Positions 11,301 through 23,520 of a stretch of DNA of 44,056 nt are shown one piece after another. The position numbers and the translations under genes were made by a program. Under the pieces are notes generated by a model, which saw only the letters and a list, made by a program, of their open reading frames with translations, made no database searches and was not told the DNA's origin. Numbering within the stretch: position 1 is the stretch's first letter; the number at the start of each line of letters is the position of its first letter. Source of the stretch: Beroe ovata (lineage: Eukaryota; Ctenophora; Nuda; Beroida; Beroidae); assembly GCA_946803715.1 (NCBI GenBank), contig CAMPET010000001.1:1145648-1189703 (forward strand), read 5' to 3'.

Positions 11301-13094
11301 AATCTATTCACTATTCAGCTGCATGCGACCAATCAAAGCTCAGTATATACAATTTTATTGTGGTGAGCGGATTGATGAAAAGTGAATACATCGGTTTCAG
11401 GATGATCAAATTTGCATGTTTTTCTTCTACCTACACAACTGTTCAATAACACTTTCCCTGGCACAGAGAATATCACAGGTTGGTGAGTGGTGTGACATTG
11501 GTTTCGGGTGACATTCAACCGGCAAGATCTCTGATATGAGCTCTGTGGTGTATTTCAAAATATGAAACGATGTTTTTAAGCACAGAATATACACATGAAG
11601 TAGGTAATTGTGGACACTAGAGTCTGCAATTACACAGATATAGAACACTGAACACTGTATAATGATGGCATATACTCACACACTGTAGACTACAGCATAC
11701 AGTAGCCAGCATTCTCAATCTCGTATTATACACTGCACACGGTATACAGAATACATGACATGCTGGTACCTACAGTACATACAGTACCAGCACACCGCAT
11801 GGTGAAGAGCTCATTATCTCACTCGCAAAATAGAGAGGAAGAGAGCATTGTGTGTGTACGTATTGTGTGGGGACGACTGGGGACAATGTATGTCGCCCTC
11901 AAACTCAATTTGAAGATATTTGCTTACCTAGAATAATCACATAATCTGGATTAAAGCCTCATAAAATTCATTAGACATGTTTTCAAGAATAGTCAATAGC
12001 CTGTGGCCAAAAGAAACACTAGTTTACTGCTCAGACCTGAAATGTTTTTGTATGAAATTACGTTTCTCATGCCTTGTCTCACATGCGTTTACTTGTAATG
12101 ATGAAAGAAAGTATGTATTGATCAATGACCATGAATGAAGTATATATTATCCAAAGAAATTCATCAGCCTTATCGTAACTCTAACATTGTAGAAGTGGTG
12201 GGATATAATATACACTATAGGTAGTATTGCTGTAAGTGATACAATTAGTGTTTAAACAGAGTCTTTTCAAATTGATTTATGCAACCACTCCTTACAGCTG
12301 CTTGTTGCAATGTTGAATGTTGCATGATGACATGCAATCGTGATGAGTTCAACACATTATATTGCAACATACAACTTGCACAATATTCACCAACATTATT
12401 CATTGGATAATGGCACAGATAATAAGGACAATGAGACGATAAATCACTAAGTAGATTTTATTCCAATGACCATGGTTTCCAACAAACCTGTTCTTCTAGC
12501 CTGTTTGCCATCCATTCCATCCAAGTGATGAGATGAAGAATGGAGGACTGCAGCAACAAACCATACCCAAACTGGAATCAGTACCTGGAATTGGTATTGA
12601 GTTGAGCACTTAACAACTGATTGATCAATCATAGACAATTTATATCAGGAGTTTCATGTCTAACCAAAAACATGTTTTACCTTATTGGGGTCATTTTCAG
12701 CACTGAAGTTCCAGTCATAGTGTGCTAGTAAGCAGTAGTATGATAACAGGCATAGATAACCACCAAAGGTCATCACGTTTGGTGCAACCCATGTTGGGAA
12801 AAACTAGGAAGTGCACAGTTGATAGGTTATAAAGTAAGGTAGTAGATAGTTCAGAAGCTTCAATATTTGTTCTGAGGTTGGTACTTACAGTAACACCCCA
12901 GTTCCATAATGGATGCATAACATACTTTGATAATGGTGATGTGTCTATAGCAGCATACTGAAATCAAAAAGTTACATATCATTCAAGAAAATTATCAACC
13001 GTTATGTAGTTATAACAACCAATTATCCAATGGTGGCTGATCTTACCTTGTATTTTGAGAAACCATTGAGTTGCTCCTTGGTCAGGTTAGGCAT
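8303..13094 (-). CDS. SELENOI: Ethanolaminephosphotransferase 1 (EPT1/SELENOI family), Cys form
   Basis: Transfers phosphoethanolamine from CDP-ethanolamine to diacylglycerol, the last step of phosphatidylethanolamine synthesis, in ER/Golgi membranes. Twelve exons on the minus strand: 13094..13047, 12957..12889, 12803..12681, 12584..12488, 11249..11169, 10014..9860, 9738..9627, 9484..9439, 9077..8900, 8821..8645, 8502..8466, 8349..8303. All phases chain, giving 1170 bases and 389 residues (human 397). The CDP-alcohol phosphatidyltransferase motif DG-x2-AR-x8-G-x3-D-x3-D is complete: D105, G106, A109, R110, G119, D123, D127. Other family blocks are KYVMHPLWN, FPTWVAPNVMTF, SHWEKYNTGILYLPW and QMSSTRC. 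The start MPNLTKEQLNGF aligns with the family N-terminus; the frame is open further upstream but lacks conservation there. Near the C-terminus, Cys379 in KYCEFMAISEQ occupies the place of the vertebrate selenocysteine. The last two small exons are less conserved than the rest. Confidence 0.93.
10722..10733. repeat. Poly-G run beside an undetermined base
   Basis: A homopolymer of about eleven G ending in AN, in an EPT1 intron (between exons 5 and 6). Probably a sequencing or assembly weak point. Confidence 0.8.
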
Positions 13095-15175
13095 TTTGTA
13101 AAGATATAATCTGCTCAATATGTCACTTCGTTGAGATGATGATATTTCTTGCTCTGTTGTTTCTGTGCCTATTTCTACATCCTCAACCATTGCATTAATG
13201 CCCCATTCCTTGAATAGATACAAGCAAATAAATAATTAAGGTAAAATTGGACATTAAAGACTGTGAGACAAAGTCAATTGAATCAAGACAACACACTTTA
13301 CCCCACGAATCTACTGACAGCTTCAAAACATTGCAGAGTTACCTTTTACTCAGTGGGGTCTATTACTCTGTGGGGTTATGATGAGATGTAATATTGCTCA
13401 TGATAAATTTAGACAATGATGGAAGGGAAAAGAGCAGAATGATTTCTGCATTCTGATTCCCACACAATAATCCCCAGCGAGGGTAGGGAGTTTTCTACAA
13501 CTATGCATTAATATGAGTTGATGTGCTACTATAATCTAAAAGTTTAACTTATTATAAGAAGAAATGGCTGATTTGTTCCAAAATTCTCCTTCATAAAATA
13601 AACGTTTCGAGAGCGTTGTTGAGACTTGAGGTCCAATCACAATCCATGCCTCTGACCTCAATCACAAGGAAATTGCATCTTTGTCCTGTTTTCTGGTAAC
13701 GTTGTGTTGTTGTACCTGATATTACTCAATGGGTAGTGTATCACGTCCATTTGACGGGTTTTCTAATAAATAAATTAGAGGACAATAGTATTTAACCACC
13801 TCAATTCTCTAAAACAGTAAAACACTGAAAATAAACTAAGGTGTCCAATGAATCCTCAAATAAATAAATATAAATATAAGAGTTATGGTATCTAACCATC
13901 ACAATTCACGATATATTAAAAACTAGGCATTCACTACCATTTAAAACACCACCTTAACATAGGTGTCAAATATAGAAAGGTAGCAGGTCTATCTGTGCAT
14001 TACAAAAGAAAGAACAAATTAGCATGACTGAGTGACTGACTAATAAATGTTAATGCCCAATCCAAAAAAGAGGACATTCAAAAAAGCTTTGGGTATATTC
14101 TTTGAGATGATTCAATGATTACTAATGCTTGAAGAATAGTAAGATAAATTATAAAATTGTGCTCATTCATCATTGACCATTGTCTTTCGATAATAATCAA
14201 TAAATAATGATTCAACTGCGTATTCGCGCCGCGCGCAACGACATTATATTCTCGACTGCAGGCCTTCCTTTGATTGGGCCACGTACTTGATAATGCGCTC
14301 AATCACAATACATGACATGTGACAGTTGCAGTTGACGTGCGAGTGCCGAGTATAAATCTTTCGTCAAAGCCGCGCGCGAAACTATTGTTAGCATCTCGTT
14401 GCATTGGCGCCGCGTCGTCGCGCGCAGCGAAACAAACCAGAATTAGACAAATGAAGAATTATATTCGGACGATCACGGGTGTAAACTTCTGCTTGACTGA
14501 AGATATACTTATAGTAGAACTGCTACTGTGTGAGTGTCTCTGTCTGTAGAAATGAACAAATGCAAAGTTCAAATAACAGAACAATAAAACATTTTCATCA
14601 TCGACCAATACTATGGTGTGAATTTACAGTTTGCAGTTACTGTCAAATTGCAAATGTCAATCTCATTTCACTTTTACATTATGAACCCATAAATTGTAAA
14701 TGAGATCATAAACTTTGGTTCACTTTTGAACCCTCTATAGTCAGTGTCACTCACACTGTCAGTGTCGCAATTCAGCGTCATATCTTGAGAAATCACTATC
14801 AGTTATCAAACTTTGATCATGCACGATACAATATACATCATCCATGGCCAATTTAGCTCCCCGAAGAAAGTTTGTAAGGTTTTCTTGGTCCCCTTTAGTT
14901 GACTACCACGCCAAGGATGAAATCCTGTCTCTGTCAGCGAAGCCTGGCAGCAATCCTTCAAACGTTAATCAGTAACCACATCGAGAAATTCAATTCTGGG
15001 GCTTCCCTGGTATCTTCCCCACTTTTAGTTTCACATTTCCCACAGGCAACAGGCCAGCGCTTGGGTGATCGAAATCGAATAACTTCCCATATCATTATCA
15101 AAACCTTCTCATCCCAGCCACTGAGTCGCAGACACTTGTATTGAACTCACTAGATAGTACACTGATCACTGATCA
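13095..15175. other. Spacer upstream of EPT1
   Basis: About 2 kb between the EPT1 start and the stop of the next minus-strand gene. No gene is supported. It is AT-rich except for CG-dense patches at 14226-14240 and 14368-14424 (GCGCGC, GGCGCCGCG). These could be promoter-type CpG patches or members of the dispersed GC-rich repeat family. The frame from the EPT1 start stays open to 13223, but that upstream part shows no family conservation. Confidence 0.5.
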
Positions 15176-17385
15176 TCATGTCCTCCTGGAGCTGAACCAT
15201 TGAACAGGCCACGTGCCATCCTGTTCCAATTCCTTCAACCAGTTCTCAACCTGACGGGGTTACCATGGTAACGATGATCACATGCACAAGTGTCACGTAC
15301 TTCACTAATTTGACTGTTCATACCTTGGTATAGGAGTTATGAGTGAGATCCCGATGTCCGATCATCTTGAGGAACTCGGTGTATTTCTGCAGGGTGAGTT
15401 GTTGTTGTTGTTGCTCCTCACCCCCCTCAGTCCGCTCAGAGTTCGGTGTCACACTTTTCTCAGTGTTCATCCTGCGACAGTGGTGTCTTGAGTAACAGCG
15501 GTGTCAAGAGTGACAGCGGTGTCAAGAGTAACAGACATTTCAAGAGTAACAGAGATGTCAAGAGTAACAGAGGTGTCAAGAATAACAGCGGTGTCAAGAG
15601 TAACAGAGTTGTAAAGAGTCACAGCGGTGTCAAGAGTAACAGTGGTGTCAAGAGTAATAGCGGTGTCAAGAGTAACAGCGGTGTCAAGAGTAACAGTGGT
15701 GTCAAGAGTAACAGTGATGTCAAGAGTAACAGCGGTGTCAAGAATAACAGGGGTGTCAAGAGTAACATTAGTGTCAAGAGTAACAGAGAAATGCTGTGAT
15801 GCGATAACCATGTAATAAATTACAGCAAGGACAAATAGCCAATAGGAGAGCTAGGAAAACTAGGAGGGGAAGTTTCGCAAGGAACGAACAAGACGATAAA
15901 ATTAGTGGCTGTGGCCGGAAACAGAAACATTGTCAGTCAGTGGTGTACACTACACAATGAGATTACAAACTGTTACAAGATACCTCATTAAACCGGATAT
16001 TCAGTAGATGATGTTGCGATAAATGTGATATGGTGAAAGAGAGCACATTGTTTATATTGTGTAGTTCCTCGGAACAAAAGAATCCAAAACATACCTGTTA
16101 ATATTGTTGTTAACATGGTTGTTGTTCTGGTTGTTGCTCTGGTTGTTGAAGTTGAATGTGACCCTAATTGGGGGTGGAGTGGCATGGCCCCGGCTTTCCT
16201 TGCTCACTATGGGAGGGAGATCGTCTGGCTGGTGGTGGTGGTGGTGTCTGGTACCCGGTCTCCCTGGGCTACGACGCGAAGACGGTACTTGGACTTGAGA
16301 ACTGCGGGAATGACACTGTGACCACAGGGTGGCTTCATGATAAGTGGTGTCAAGAGGAGTTAGAAGTGGTCCGAGGGAGATGGTTCAAATTGCTAAAAAC
16401 CACATAGCTACTCTGTGACACGCACGTGTCACTAGTCACGTACCTCTTGTTATTAGCGGCATTCAGCACATGATACGATGGGGCTGGGGTTTTCCTAGGG
16501 GAGCCGGTCTGTTTCGGACGAAACGGTTTCGTCCACATGGGAAACGTTACCTGTAACAAGTCAATAGCATTAATCAAACTCAGAGAAATTATCGTGTGTG
16601 GAGTAAAAAATTGTGCAAATTGCATGTTTTTACTTCTAGTGATTATAGTGTATGTAGTAATATTCGTAATTTCGAAGTTGAGCAATGCTGTTCCTCAAGT
16701 TTTCAAAATAACAACAACATGTTGAATCTTATTGTAGCAACTACGCTGGAAAAATGAATTTTGGAAGAAATGTACCCCAAAGAACAACGAAAAGAATATA
16801 TGAGAAGTAATACATAACAGAGCTTCTCGATGTTCTGCGACTGTCAATAGTCACCTATGTCACAAAGGAAAGGGCCTTTTTAGTCACACCCTCACCTCTA
16901 ACCCCTCACCTCCCACACCCCTCTCACCTCACCATGCCATCTCTTACCCTCACCTCTCCCCTCATATCCAATCCCACGTTCACCTCTCCTCTCACTCACT
17001 CACCATCCCTCCCCCTCACCCACTCACCCACTCACCCACCACATCCTCGCCGTAACCCCCTCACCTTCCTCACCTTCCACACCCTTTTCATCCTCACCAT
17101 CCTCCTCACCCACACCTCACCTGTTCCCTCCCCCTCTCACCCTCCCCCTCCCTCCCTCACCTGTTCCCGAGTGAGCTGCTGTTGTTGCTGAGTGGTGTTG
17201 AAGTTTGGCACACTCTGGGGCGTGGCCCCCCTCTGAACTGGTAATCTACCACTGTTGTTCAGTACATTGTACTTGTAACTCTTGTAATAGCTCGACTTGT
17301 GGAGGGGGAAGTTCCGGGAGAGAGTGGATGTGATGTGGGTGGTTTTCGGTCTCGTGTCTTGGAGCGGTGGGTGGGAGAGTTCTAA
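15176..17385 (-). CDS. Unrecognised gene, 3' exons only (basic, Pro/Ser/His-rich protein)
   Basis: Five exons chain in phase on the minus strand: 17385..17161, 16550..16444, 16301..16208, 15386..15324, 15250..15176, ending in TGA. They give 187 residues. The first exon has a basic segment with KSYKYNVLNN and ends in a five-Gln run before EQ|GTGAGG. The second contains WTKPFRPKQTGSPRKTPAPS and SYHVLNAANN, echoing the YNVLNN of the first. The third has a five-His run. The last two read KYTEFLKMIGHRDLT and VENWLKELEQDGTWPVQWF, a helical, better-ordered C-terminus. The first visible exon follows a TTTCAG acceptor, so 5' exons lie above 17385; a possible one is near 18369-18328 with a GTGAGT donor, but support is weak. 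No known domain recognised. Introns carry an 18-bp minisatellite and a CTCACC-rich tract. Confidence 0.6.
15476..15795. repeat. 18-bp minisatellite (GGTGTCAAGAGTAACAGC)n
   Basis: About 17 to 18 tandem copies of an 18-base unit with point variants. Because 18 is divisible by three, open frames run through it on both strands (a VTLDTA-type repeat on minus, VKSNSG-type on plus). It lies in the intron between exons 16301..16208 and 15386..15324 of the minus-strand gene, so those frames are probably not translated. Confidence 0.9.
16880..17160. repeat. CTCACC-rich polypyrimidine tract
   Basis: About 280 bases of degenerate CTCACC/CCCTCACC repeats. On the transcribed minus strand this is GGTGAG/GAGGG-rich and begins at the 5' splice site of exon 17385..17161 (CAG|GTGAGG). 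The intron therefore contains many donor-like GGTGAG strings and G-runs. Confidence 0.85.
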
Positions 17386-17589
17386 CTGAAACAGAGCGGG
17401 GGTGTGAGGGATCCCTGAATTCTGACCTATTGGAAATCACCCCTTTGACAAAGCAAGTCAGGGTTTATACCCAGCTGTCGCTGCAATCTTTTGAAATGGG
17501 GGGGGGGAGAAATAGGGGAGAATTAAGGGGGAAATAAGTGGGAGTACAGACTAAAGCGTATGAAGTTACTAGCCCAGTGTCGAAGAATG

Positions 17590-17740
17590 GTCTCAAGCAA
17601 AACGTGGTGTCAAGCAGTAAGGTGGTGTCAAGCAGTAAGGTGGTGTGAAGCAAAAATGTGTAGTCGGCGGGAAAGTGGTGTCAGAGTTCATATTGCACGC
17701 AGAGTTCATGTTGCACGCAGAGTTCATATTGCACGCTGTA
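17590..17740. repeat. Two short 18-base tandem repeats
   Basis: GGTGTCAAGCAGTAAGGT-type units at about 17597-17650, and three copies of AGAGTTCATRTTGCACGC at about 17690-17740. The first shares GGTGTCAAG with the minisatellite at 15476-15795. Confidence 0.7.
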
Positions 17741-19555
17741 AGTAGACAATTCAAACCTGTATCATGTTTCTGTTCGCTTGAAGGGCTGATCTATGGGCTT
17801 CATATCCGTACATTACATCATTTCAATAGCTTCATACCCTGGTGAAAACATTGCTTCAGATTTTACCAGAAATTCGGAACAAGTTTTCTAACGGAGTCGA
17901 GCACTGTTTTGCAAAATTCTTCCAAAACTTCGATACCAGAAATACAGAAATATTACAGGCATCGATAAAACGTAAAAACTTTAGAGCAAAGAATTTTACA
18001 TAAATAAAGTCAGGATACAGCAAAGATTTAGGTAGATTTTCCCTCGCAGAACACGCAGCTATACTATTTGAACAGGGTTGTTCTGGAAACTATACAACCA
18101 AGTGTTCAAACCCTACTGGTGTGACAGATCATAGATAATTGATTTAACTGTTGTTTAGTGCAGAGTGCACGAGTAGAAGTGTGTGTGTGTGTGCATTGTG
18201 TACTGTGTGTGTTTGTGTGTGTGTGTGTGTGTGTTTGTGTGAGGGAGCAAGAAATTGGTATTATGGGTAACTCCAATGCTACTAAATGACCGGTCTAGGA
18301 TATGTTCTCTCCACTGACTCACTGATATTACCAATATCGCCATGATTTCCAATGACAGAACTAAAATTAGATCGAGTGAGCTGTCAAGACCGGTAATTGT
18401 CATGGTGACGTTTCATGACAACCCTACTGACATCACAGCTGTCACCATGACAACAGAGCTGTCACCATGACATAACGACAGCGCATAGAGACACGAATAC
18501 TTATACATCAATACACTGCGTGTGCGTTATACATACAACCTGTGAACATTTACCAATCACCGATTAGAAACACACTCTTATAATGACGATCACGACAGAG
18601 CACCATCTTATCCAATCAGAGCGCTGGATGTCTGTCACATGGCAAGACCTCACGGTTACATATCATCATATCAAATACAATATATGCAGCATTTGTTACT
18701 AAACGTTAATTTCACATTTCAGTAAGTATCTTCACAGTGATGAGCTGCTGCAGTGACGAGTTTTTCTGAAGAGGTGAAGTGACGCACTGCATGGCGTCAC
18801 TGCAGTGACGAACTGCAGTGACCAGTTGCTCTGATGAGGTGAAGTGACGCACGTCAGCACTACTGCAGTGACGCACTCAACACTGCAGCAGTGACGCACT
18901 GTAGTGGCGCACTGTAGTGGCGCACTGCTGTGACGAAATGCAGCGACAGGCTCTTTATCAAAATCTACAAGAAACACGTACCAGGGAATTTGAAAACATA
19001 AGTAATTATAATTGATCACAGCTAGCTAGACACTGTACACAAGAATACAATTAGAATACTGGCTGTAGCTACTGCAAAGTATCATCACAACACAATATAC
19101 GAGAGAGACTAAAGGGGGGAGAGGAAAGGGTCACAGTAACAGAATTAGGAATGTGCTAAGGTTATCAGCTGCTACTGCTGCTGCGGCCATCGATAAAAGA
19201 AGAATATTGAATTTCACCCAGCGCTGTATTCACCCGGAGAGTTGTGGAAAGAGAGTGGTGTCACCATGACAACATAATACCTACTTTGCGGCATACGCGG
19301 TAGCGAGCAATATAGCAGCATACTGGAGCTAAAATGAGTGATCATGAATACGCTCACACACACACTCACACACACACACACACACACAGATATTATATTC
19401 AGTGTATTTGTTAGTGAAGTAAGTAATGAACATAAGACGTACTTCCATACATAATGATTTTGATCTTAAATCGCTCGTGATGTGGGGTACGCGCAACGAG
19501 TCCTAGATCATGCCTAATTACACAACCACACACACACATACACACACACACACAC
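17741..19555. other. Repeat-rich spacer or 5' intron region
   Basis: No gene supported. It contains a (GT)n run at 18179-18240, a degenerate minisatellite at 18735-18950, two short (CA)n tracts (19356-19388 and 19526-19555), and a possible small exon with GTGAGT donor ending near 18328 on the minus strand. It may be the 5' part of the minus-strand gene that ends at 15176. Confidence 0.45.
18735..18950. repeat. Degenerate CTGCAGTGACGCA minisatellite
   Basis: Many imperfect copies of a unit around GCAGTGACGCACT, with variants such as GTAGTGGCGCACT and GAGGTGAAGTGACGCA. A 95-residue minus-strand open frame across it is explained by the repeat. Confidence 0.75.
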
Positions 19556-20420
19556 NNNNNNNNNNNNNNNNNNNNNNNNNNNNNNNNNNNNNNNNNNNNN
19601 NNNNNNNNNNNNNNNNNNNNNNNNNNNNNNNNNNNNNNNNNNNNNNNNNNNNNNNNNNNNNNNNNNNNNNNNNNNNNNNNNNNNNNNNNNNNNNNNNNNN
19701 NNNNNNNNNNNNNNNNNNNNNNNNNNNNNNNNNNNNNNNNNNNNNNNNNNNNNNNNNNNNNNNNNNNNNNNNNNNNNNNNNNNNNNNNNNNNNNNNNNNN
19801 NNNNNNNNNNNNNNNNNNNNNNNNNNNNNNNNNNNNNNNNNNNNNNNNNNNNNNNNNNNNNNNNNNNNNNNNNNNNNNNNNNNNNNNNNNNNNNNNNNNN
19901 NNNNNNNNNNNNNNNNNNNNNNNNNNNNNNNNNNNNNNNNNNNNNNNNNNNNNNNNNNNNNNNNNNNNNNNNNNNNNNNNNNNNNNNNNNNNNNNNNNNN
20001 NNNNNNNNNNNNNNNNNNNNNNNNNNNNNNNNNNNNNNNNNNNNNNNNNNNNNNNNNNNNNNNNNNNNNNNNNNNNNNNNNNNNNNNNNNNNNNNNNNNN
20101 NNNNNNNNNNNNNNNNNNNNNNNNNNNNNNNNNNNNNNNNNNNNNNNNNNNNNNNNNNNNNNNNNNNNNNNNNNNNNNNNNNNNNNNNNNNNNNNNNNNN
20201 NNNNNNNNNNNNNNNNNNNNNNNNNNNNNNNNNNNNNNNNNNNNNNNNNNNNNNNNNNNNNNNNNNNNNNNNNNNNNNNNNNNNNNNNNNNNNNNNNNNN
20301 NNNNNNNNNNNNNNNNNNNNNNNNNNNNNNNNNNNNNNNNNNNNNNNNNNNNNNNNNNNNNNNNNNNNNNNNNNNNNNNNNNNNNNNNNNNNNNNNNNNN
20401 NNNNNNNNNNNNNNNNNNNN
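19556..20420. other. Assembly gap (865 N)
   Basis: Undetermined bases. The gap is entered from a (CA)n tract and left into a 13-bp tandem repeat, so repeats on both sides probably broke the assembly. Open frames crossing the gap are artefacts. Confidence 1.
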
Positions 20421-20428
20421 GACCAACT

Positions 20429-20535
20429 CTCATGTCTGTATCTCATGTCTGTATCTCATGTCTATATCTCATGTCTGTATCTCATGTCTGTATCTCATGT
20501 CTGTATCTCATGTCTATATCTCATGTCTATATCTC
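20429..20535. repeat. 13-bp tandem repeat (TCATGTCTGTATC)n
   Basis: About eight copies, with TCTATATC variants toward the right end, starting right after the N gap. The array may extend into the gap. Confidence 0.9.
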
Positions 20536-20819
20536 GATGAGATTGACATTTGACAATCAAATCTTTGAGAATGCCCATTTTGCAAAAGTGTCATCTTCTG
20601 CCAAAAAGACACAGATTCATAAGTGACAATATAATCATTATATCGAGGTGATATGATGGCAATCTCAATTCAATCACCCAGAGATATTGAGGCGTGATCT
20701 CCCACGTCACACCATCAAAAATCACTCTATATCAGAGATATGTCTGCTTCTCAAATGATTAGGAGAAATAACAAGAGGGGGGAGAGTCGCGGTGGCGCTG
20801 CAGACGTATTTAAGTGGCC

Positions 20820-23520
20820 ATGAAGAAGAGCAAATCAAACACGATCATTTCCAACGTTCTTGAAGTTATGTCTGTCCTTCATCTGGGGATATTAACCCTT
20901 ATCTCGGTTTTCGCGATTTATGCTTCCCGGGATGCATTTGACCTTCTTAGCGAGAAAATGCTCCTCATCGGACAATACAACAACCTAATCCGCTGGCTGA
21001 GAGGAGGTCAAGGTGAGGGAAAGTTGATATCGCACTTGGAGCCGGCCATTCTCCACGTGTTGGGTAACGACTACACGATCCTACAACGGGAAAAGTTTGA
21101 TATCCTGCCCAGCAAACAGAGCCAGTGGCATTTCATAAACTTAATAGAAAAGTCTCACCACGACCAGATGTCAGTGGCTATACATGAGCTCTACGCTACT
21201 ATGAGGTTCATTATCTACGATTCGGAGACCCGGCAAGTTAAAGCTGGGGTCTGCCAAACATGGTTCAACCCGCGGGATTTGATACCCCATACTGACAACC
21301 TCTTCCTGTTTATGAGCAATACGGAAAATCAGCCGACACCCGCCTGGAAACTCATCAATGAAAGTCTAGCATTACCGCGAAATGAAAAAGAACTGAAGAA
21401 AAGTTTCAGGAGTTTGTCACATGGGGAGACGATGGATCTCCATCAGAGTGTCAGGACCAGTCTCCTCGCGATATTGCAACAAAAGTGGATAAATATTGGG
21501 GAGGAGACGTGTGGGCATAATCTTCCACAAAGTCAGGCACTCTTTGCTTTGGATCGATGGATAGTTCAAAATGAGCTAGATAGAGACGAATGTCTTGTTA
21601 TGATACAAGATCTCAGCGCTTACGGCGATTATTCCCTGGAGGTTGCATTGCATGTTATCGATGCCGTATTGTCTGACAAGAAGTTCCTGAAAGCAGCATT
21701 TGGAGCGACCAAAGCCGGAACAATGACGGAAGAGTACGTCTACTTGCGGAGGATAAATAACGATGCAGTTGGATTGCTCTCCCTGGCCTCTATAAGGGAC
21801 CTTATTCTTTTCGATGAACTGATCAGCCTGGCAGATTGCCAGCAATGTTCCTGTGCACAGCTCTACAAGTTGATGGAGCTCACCAAAGCCAAGGACAAGG
21901 TTAGATCACTGATTTCCACAGAGGTGATAAAGTGCAGTGTTGTGCTACGGCATGCAGGTGATAAAGATAGCCCGGATTTTGACATCGAATCTTATTTGAA
22001 GACCCAAAAACAAGCGTTCCTCTCCAGCAGTATGTCGGAAATAAGACACATCGAAAGCATATTCGAAATCTTCAATACAGTCATGAAAGTTTACTACAAG
22101 AAACCGTATATAGGAATCCCATTCTCCAAGATGCCCGGTAAACACGGTTTTTGGTGGCTTGCCAATCTGATTTACTACCACGAGAGTTGCGGTCAGTTTA
22201 GAGAAATACAGAATCTGATAGCGCGACTGGAGCAATACTCACAGATTTTCTACTACGGAGATCACGCGACTCTTGACAAGTGTGGACTCTCACCCCCAGC
22301 ACAGTCAGAGGACAGCTTCGCAATGGTGGACAAGATGAGGGGAATGCTCTTTTATGAGATGATAAGGACCATGAACTTCACTGATTTGACGAACTTATCC
22401 GTCTTTGGTCCGGGCATAGAACCCGATTTGAACCTGTACGAAGCCTTCTTGTGGAACCAATGGCGGTACTTTGTCGACGACAAGTTGCTGCCCGATCTAC
22501 GTATTGATCGGGTGGGCTCAGAGGAGTTCGCAACAGCATGGATAAACAACGGTCTAGAAGAGGCATCGGATGCCGCTTCAATACACGAAATCGGGATTCT
22601 ACTCGGAGGGAATGCAATCTGCGAGTTGATTTCGTTTCAAATCCGAATGCTAGCCCTCCACAGGATACGAATGATGAATTACGAGGAAGGCCGTATCCTG
22701 CCATACCAATACGAGAAACCGCTGTTTGTAGCAACATTCCACAGAATGAACAACCTGAACACCACCTCACTGCTGCATGAGGTGAAATGTGAGAAGTATG
22801 TTGAAGCGGAATTGAAGTTCTTTGTGGAGGCCACCGAAGCGTTTGTGACGTCAGAATTCATGAGGAGGTTCAACTTCAAGTTGCGGAATAGCCGTGTACT
22901 GGAATCGTTGGGAAGAGATCTAAACGAGCATGAGGTCACTGTTTTCGCTGCGGGGGAGAGAGTTGCAGGAGAGATGGCTAAATACAGGGAAATGAAGAGT
23001 GTCGAGAGTTTGATTGTGATGTTTTGGAAAAGGCTTCAATATCTCACAGGTACCAGTAACTTGGCAGATATTATAACCTTGATTTCAACTTATCTTTCCA
23101 ATCACATATTCGGGTGAGATTAATCTCGTATTTCAAATTTCAGACACAGATAAAAGATCGATATTCAAAGATTTCGAGGAGTTTGAGAATCTTGTCGTGG
23201 CGGACAACAACACAAGTACTGAGGTCAGGGACAAATGGAACACGTTCATCCATCATCGATGCTGCTTCCTCCAGAGAATGGGAATTTACAACTACGAGAC
23301 TGAAACCAAGTTGAGAGCGGTGGGAACTGGGAAAGGAACAGGCGGGAAGGGAACAGGCGGGAAAGGAAAGAAATCAGGGAAATCTAAATCGGATGGGAAA
23401 GAGGATTCAAAAAACCAAAAGTCGGGAAAATCGAAGAAAAAGAAGAAATCGAAACGAAATAACAAGAATAGTGATTCGAAAAGGAAAGGAAAGAAGTCAA
23501 CGCAGACAGATGAAATTTGA
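20820..23520 (+). CDS. Unrecognised 868-residue membrane-anchored protein with Lys-rich tail
   Basis: Two exons, 20820..23049 and 23144..23520, joined at ACAG|GTACCA and TTTCAG|ACACAG with matching phase, give 868 residues. The start is ATG 20820 (MKKSKSNTII); an upstream in-frame codon is only GTG. Residues about 13-35 form one hydrophobic helix after a basic N-terminus, so a signal anchor is likely. The long middle part is soluble-looking, mostly helical, with scattered Cys including a CQQCSC cluster. The second exon carries Gly-Thr-Gly-Lys repeats and a lysine/serine tail ending in TQTDEI. Without splicing, the first ORF stops at 23117 (765 residues) and loses the tail. I recognise no domain. 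Codon use is even and GC content higher than in the flanks, which supports real coding. It converges on PPM1G. Confidence 0.8.

Noticed and set aside
15324-15472. Exon starting at ATG 15472 with a five-Gln run joining KYTEFLKMIG
   Set aside because: On rechecking the line junction, a TGA interrupts that frame upstream of the Gln run. The CTGCAG acceptor at 15387 gives an in-phase exon instead.
15446-15815. Repeat-protein or CRISPR-like array at 15.5 kb
   Set aside because: The unit is a contiguous 18-mer without unique spacers, and the frames exist only because 18 is divisible by three. It lies within an intron.
16934-17191. 85-codon plus-strand ORF rich in Thr, Pro and Ser
   Set aside because: It is the translation of the CTCACC repeat tract.
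15176-17385. SUMO protease (SENP) identity for the 15-17 kb gene
   Set aside because: Only a vague resemblance of the LQKYTEFL-type helix; no peptidase catalytic residues, and the gene ends without room for that domain.
19411-20553. Open frames of 300-347 codons across 19.4-20.6 kb on both strands
   Set aside because: They run through 865 undetermined bases; the real parts are CA repeats and a 13-bp tandem repeat.
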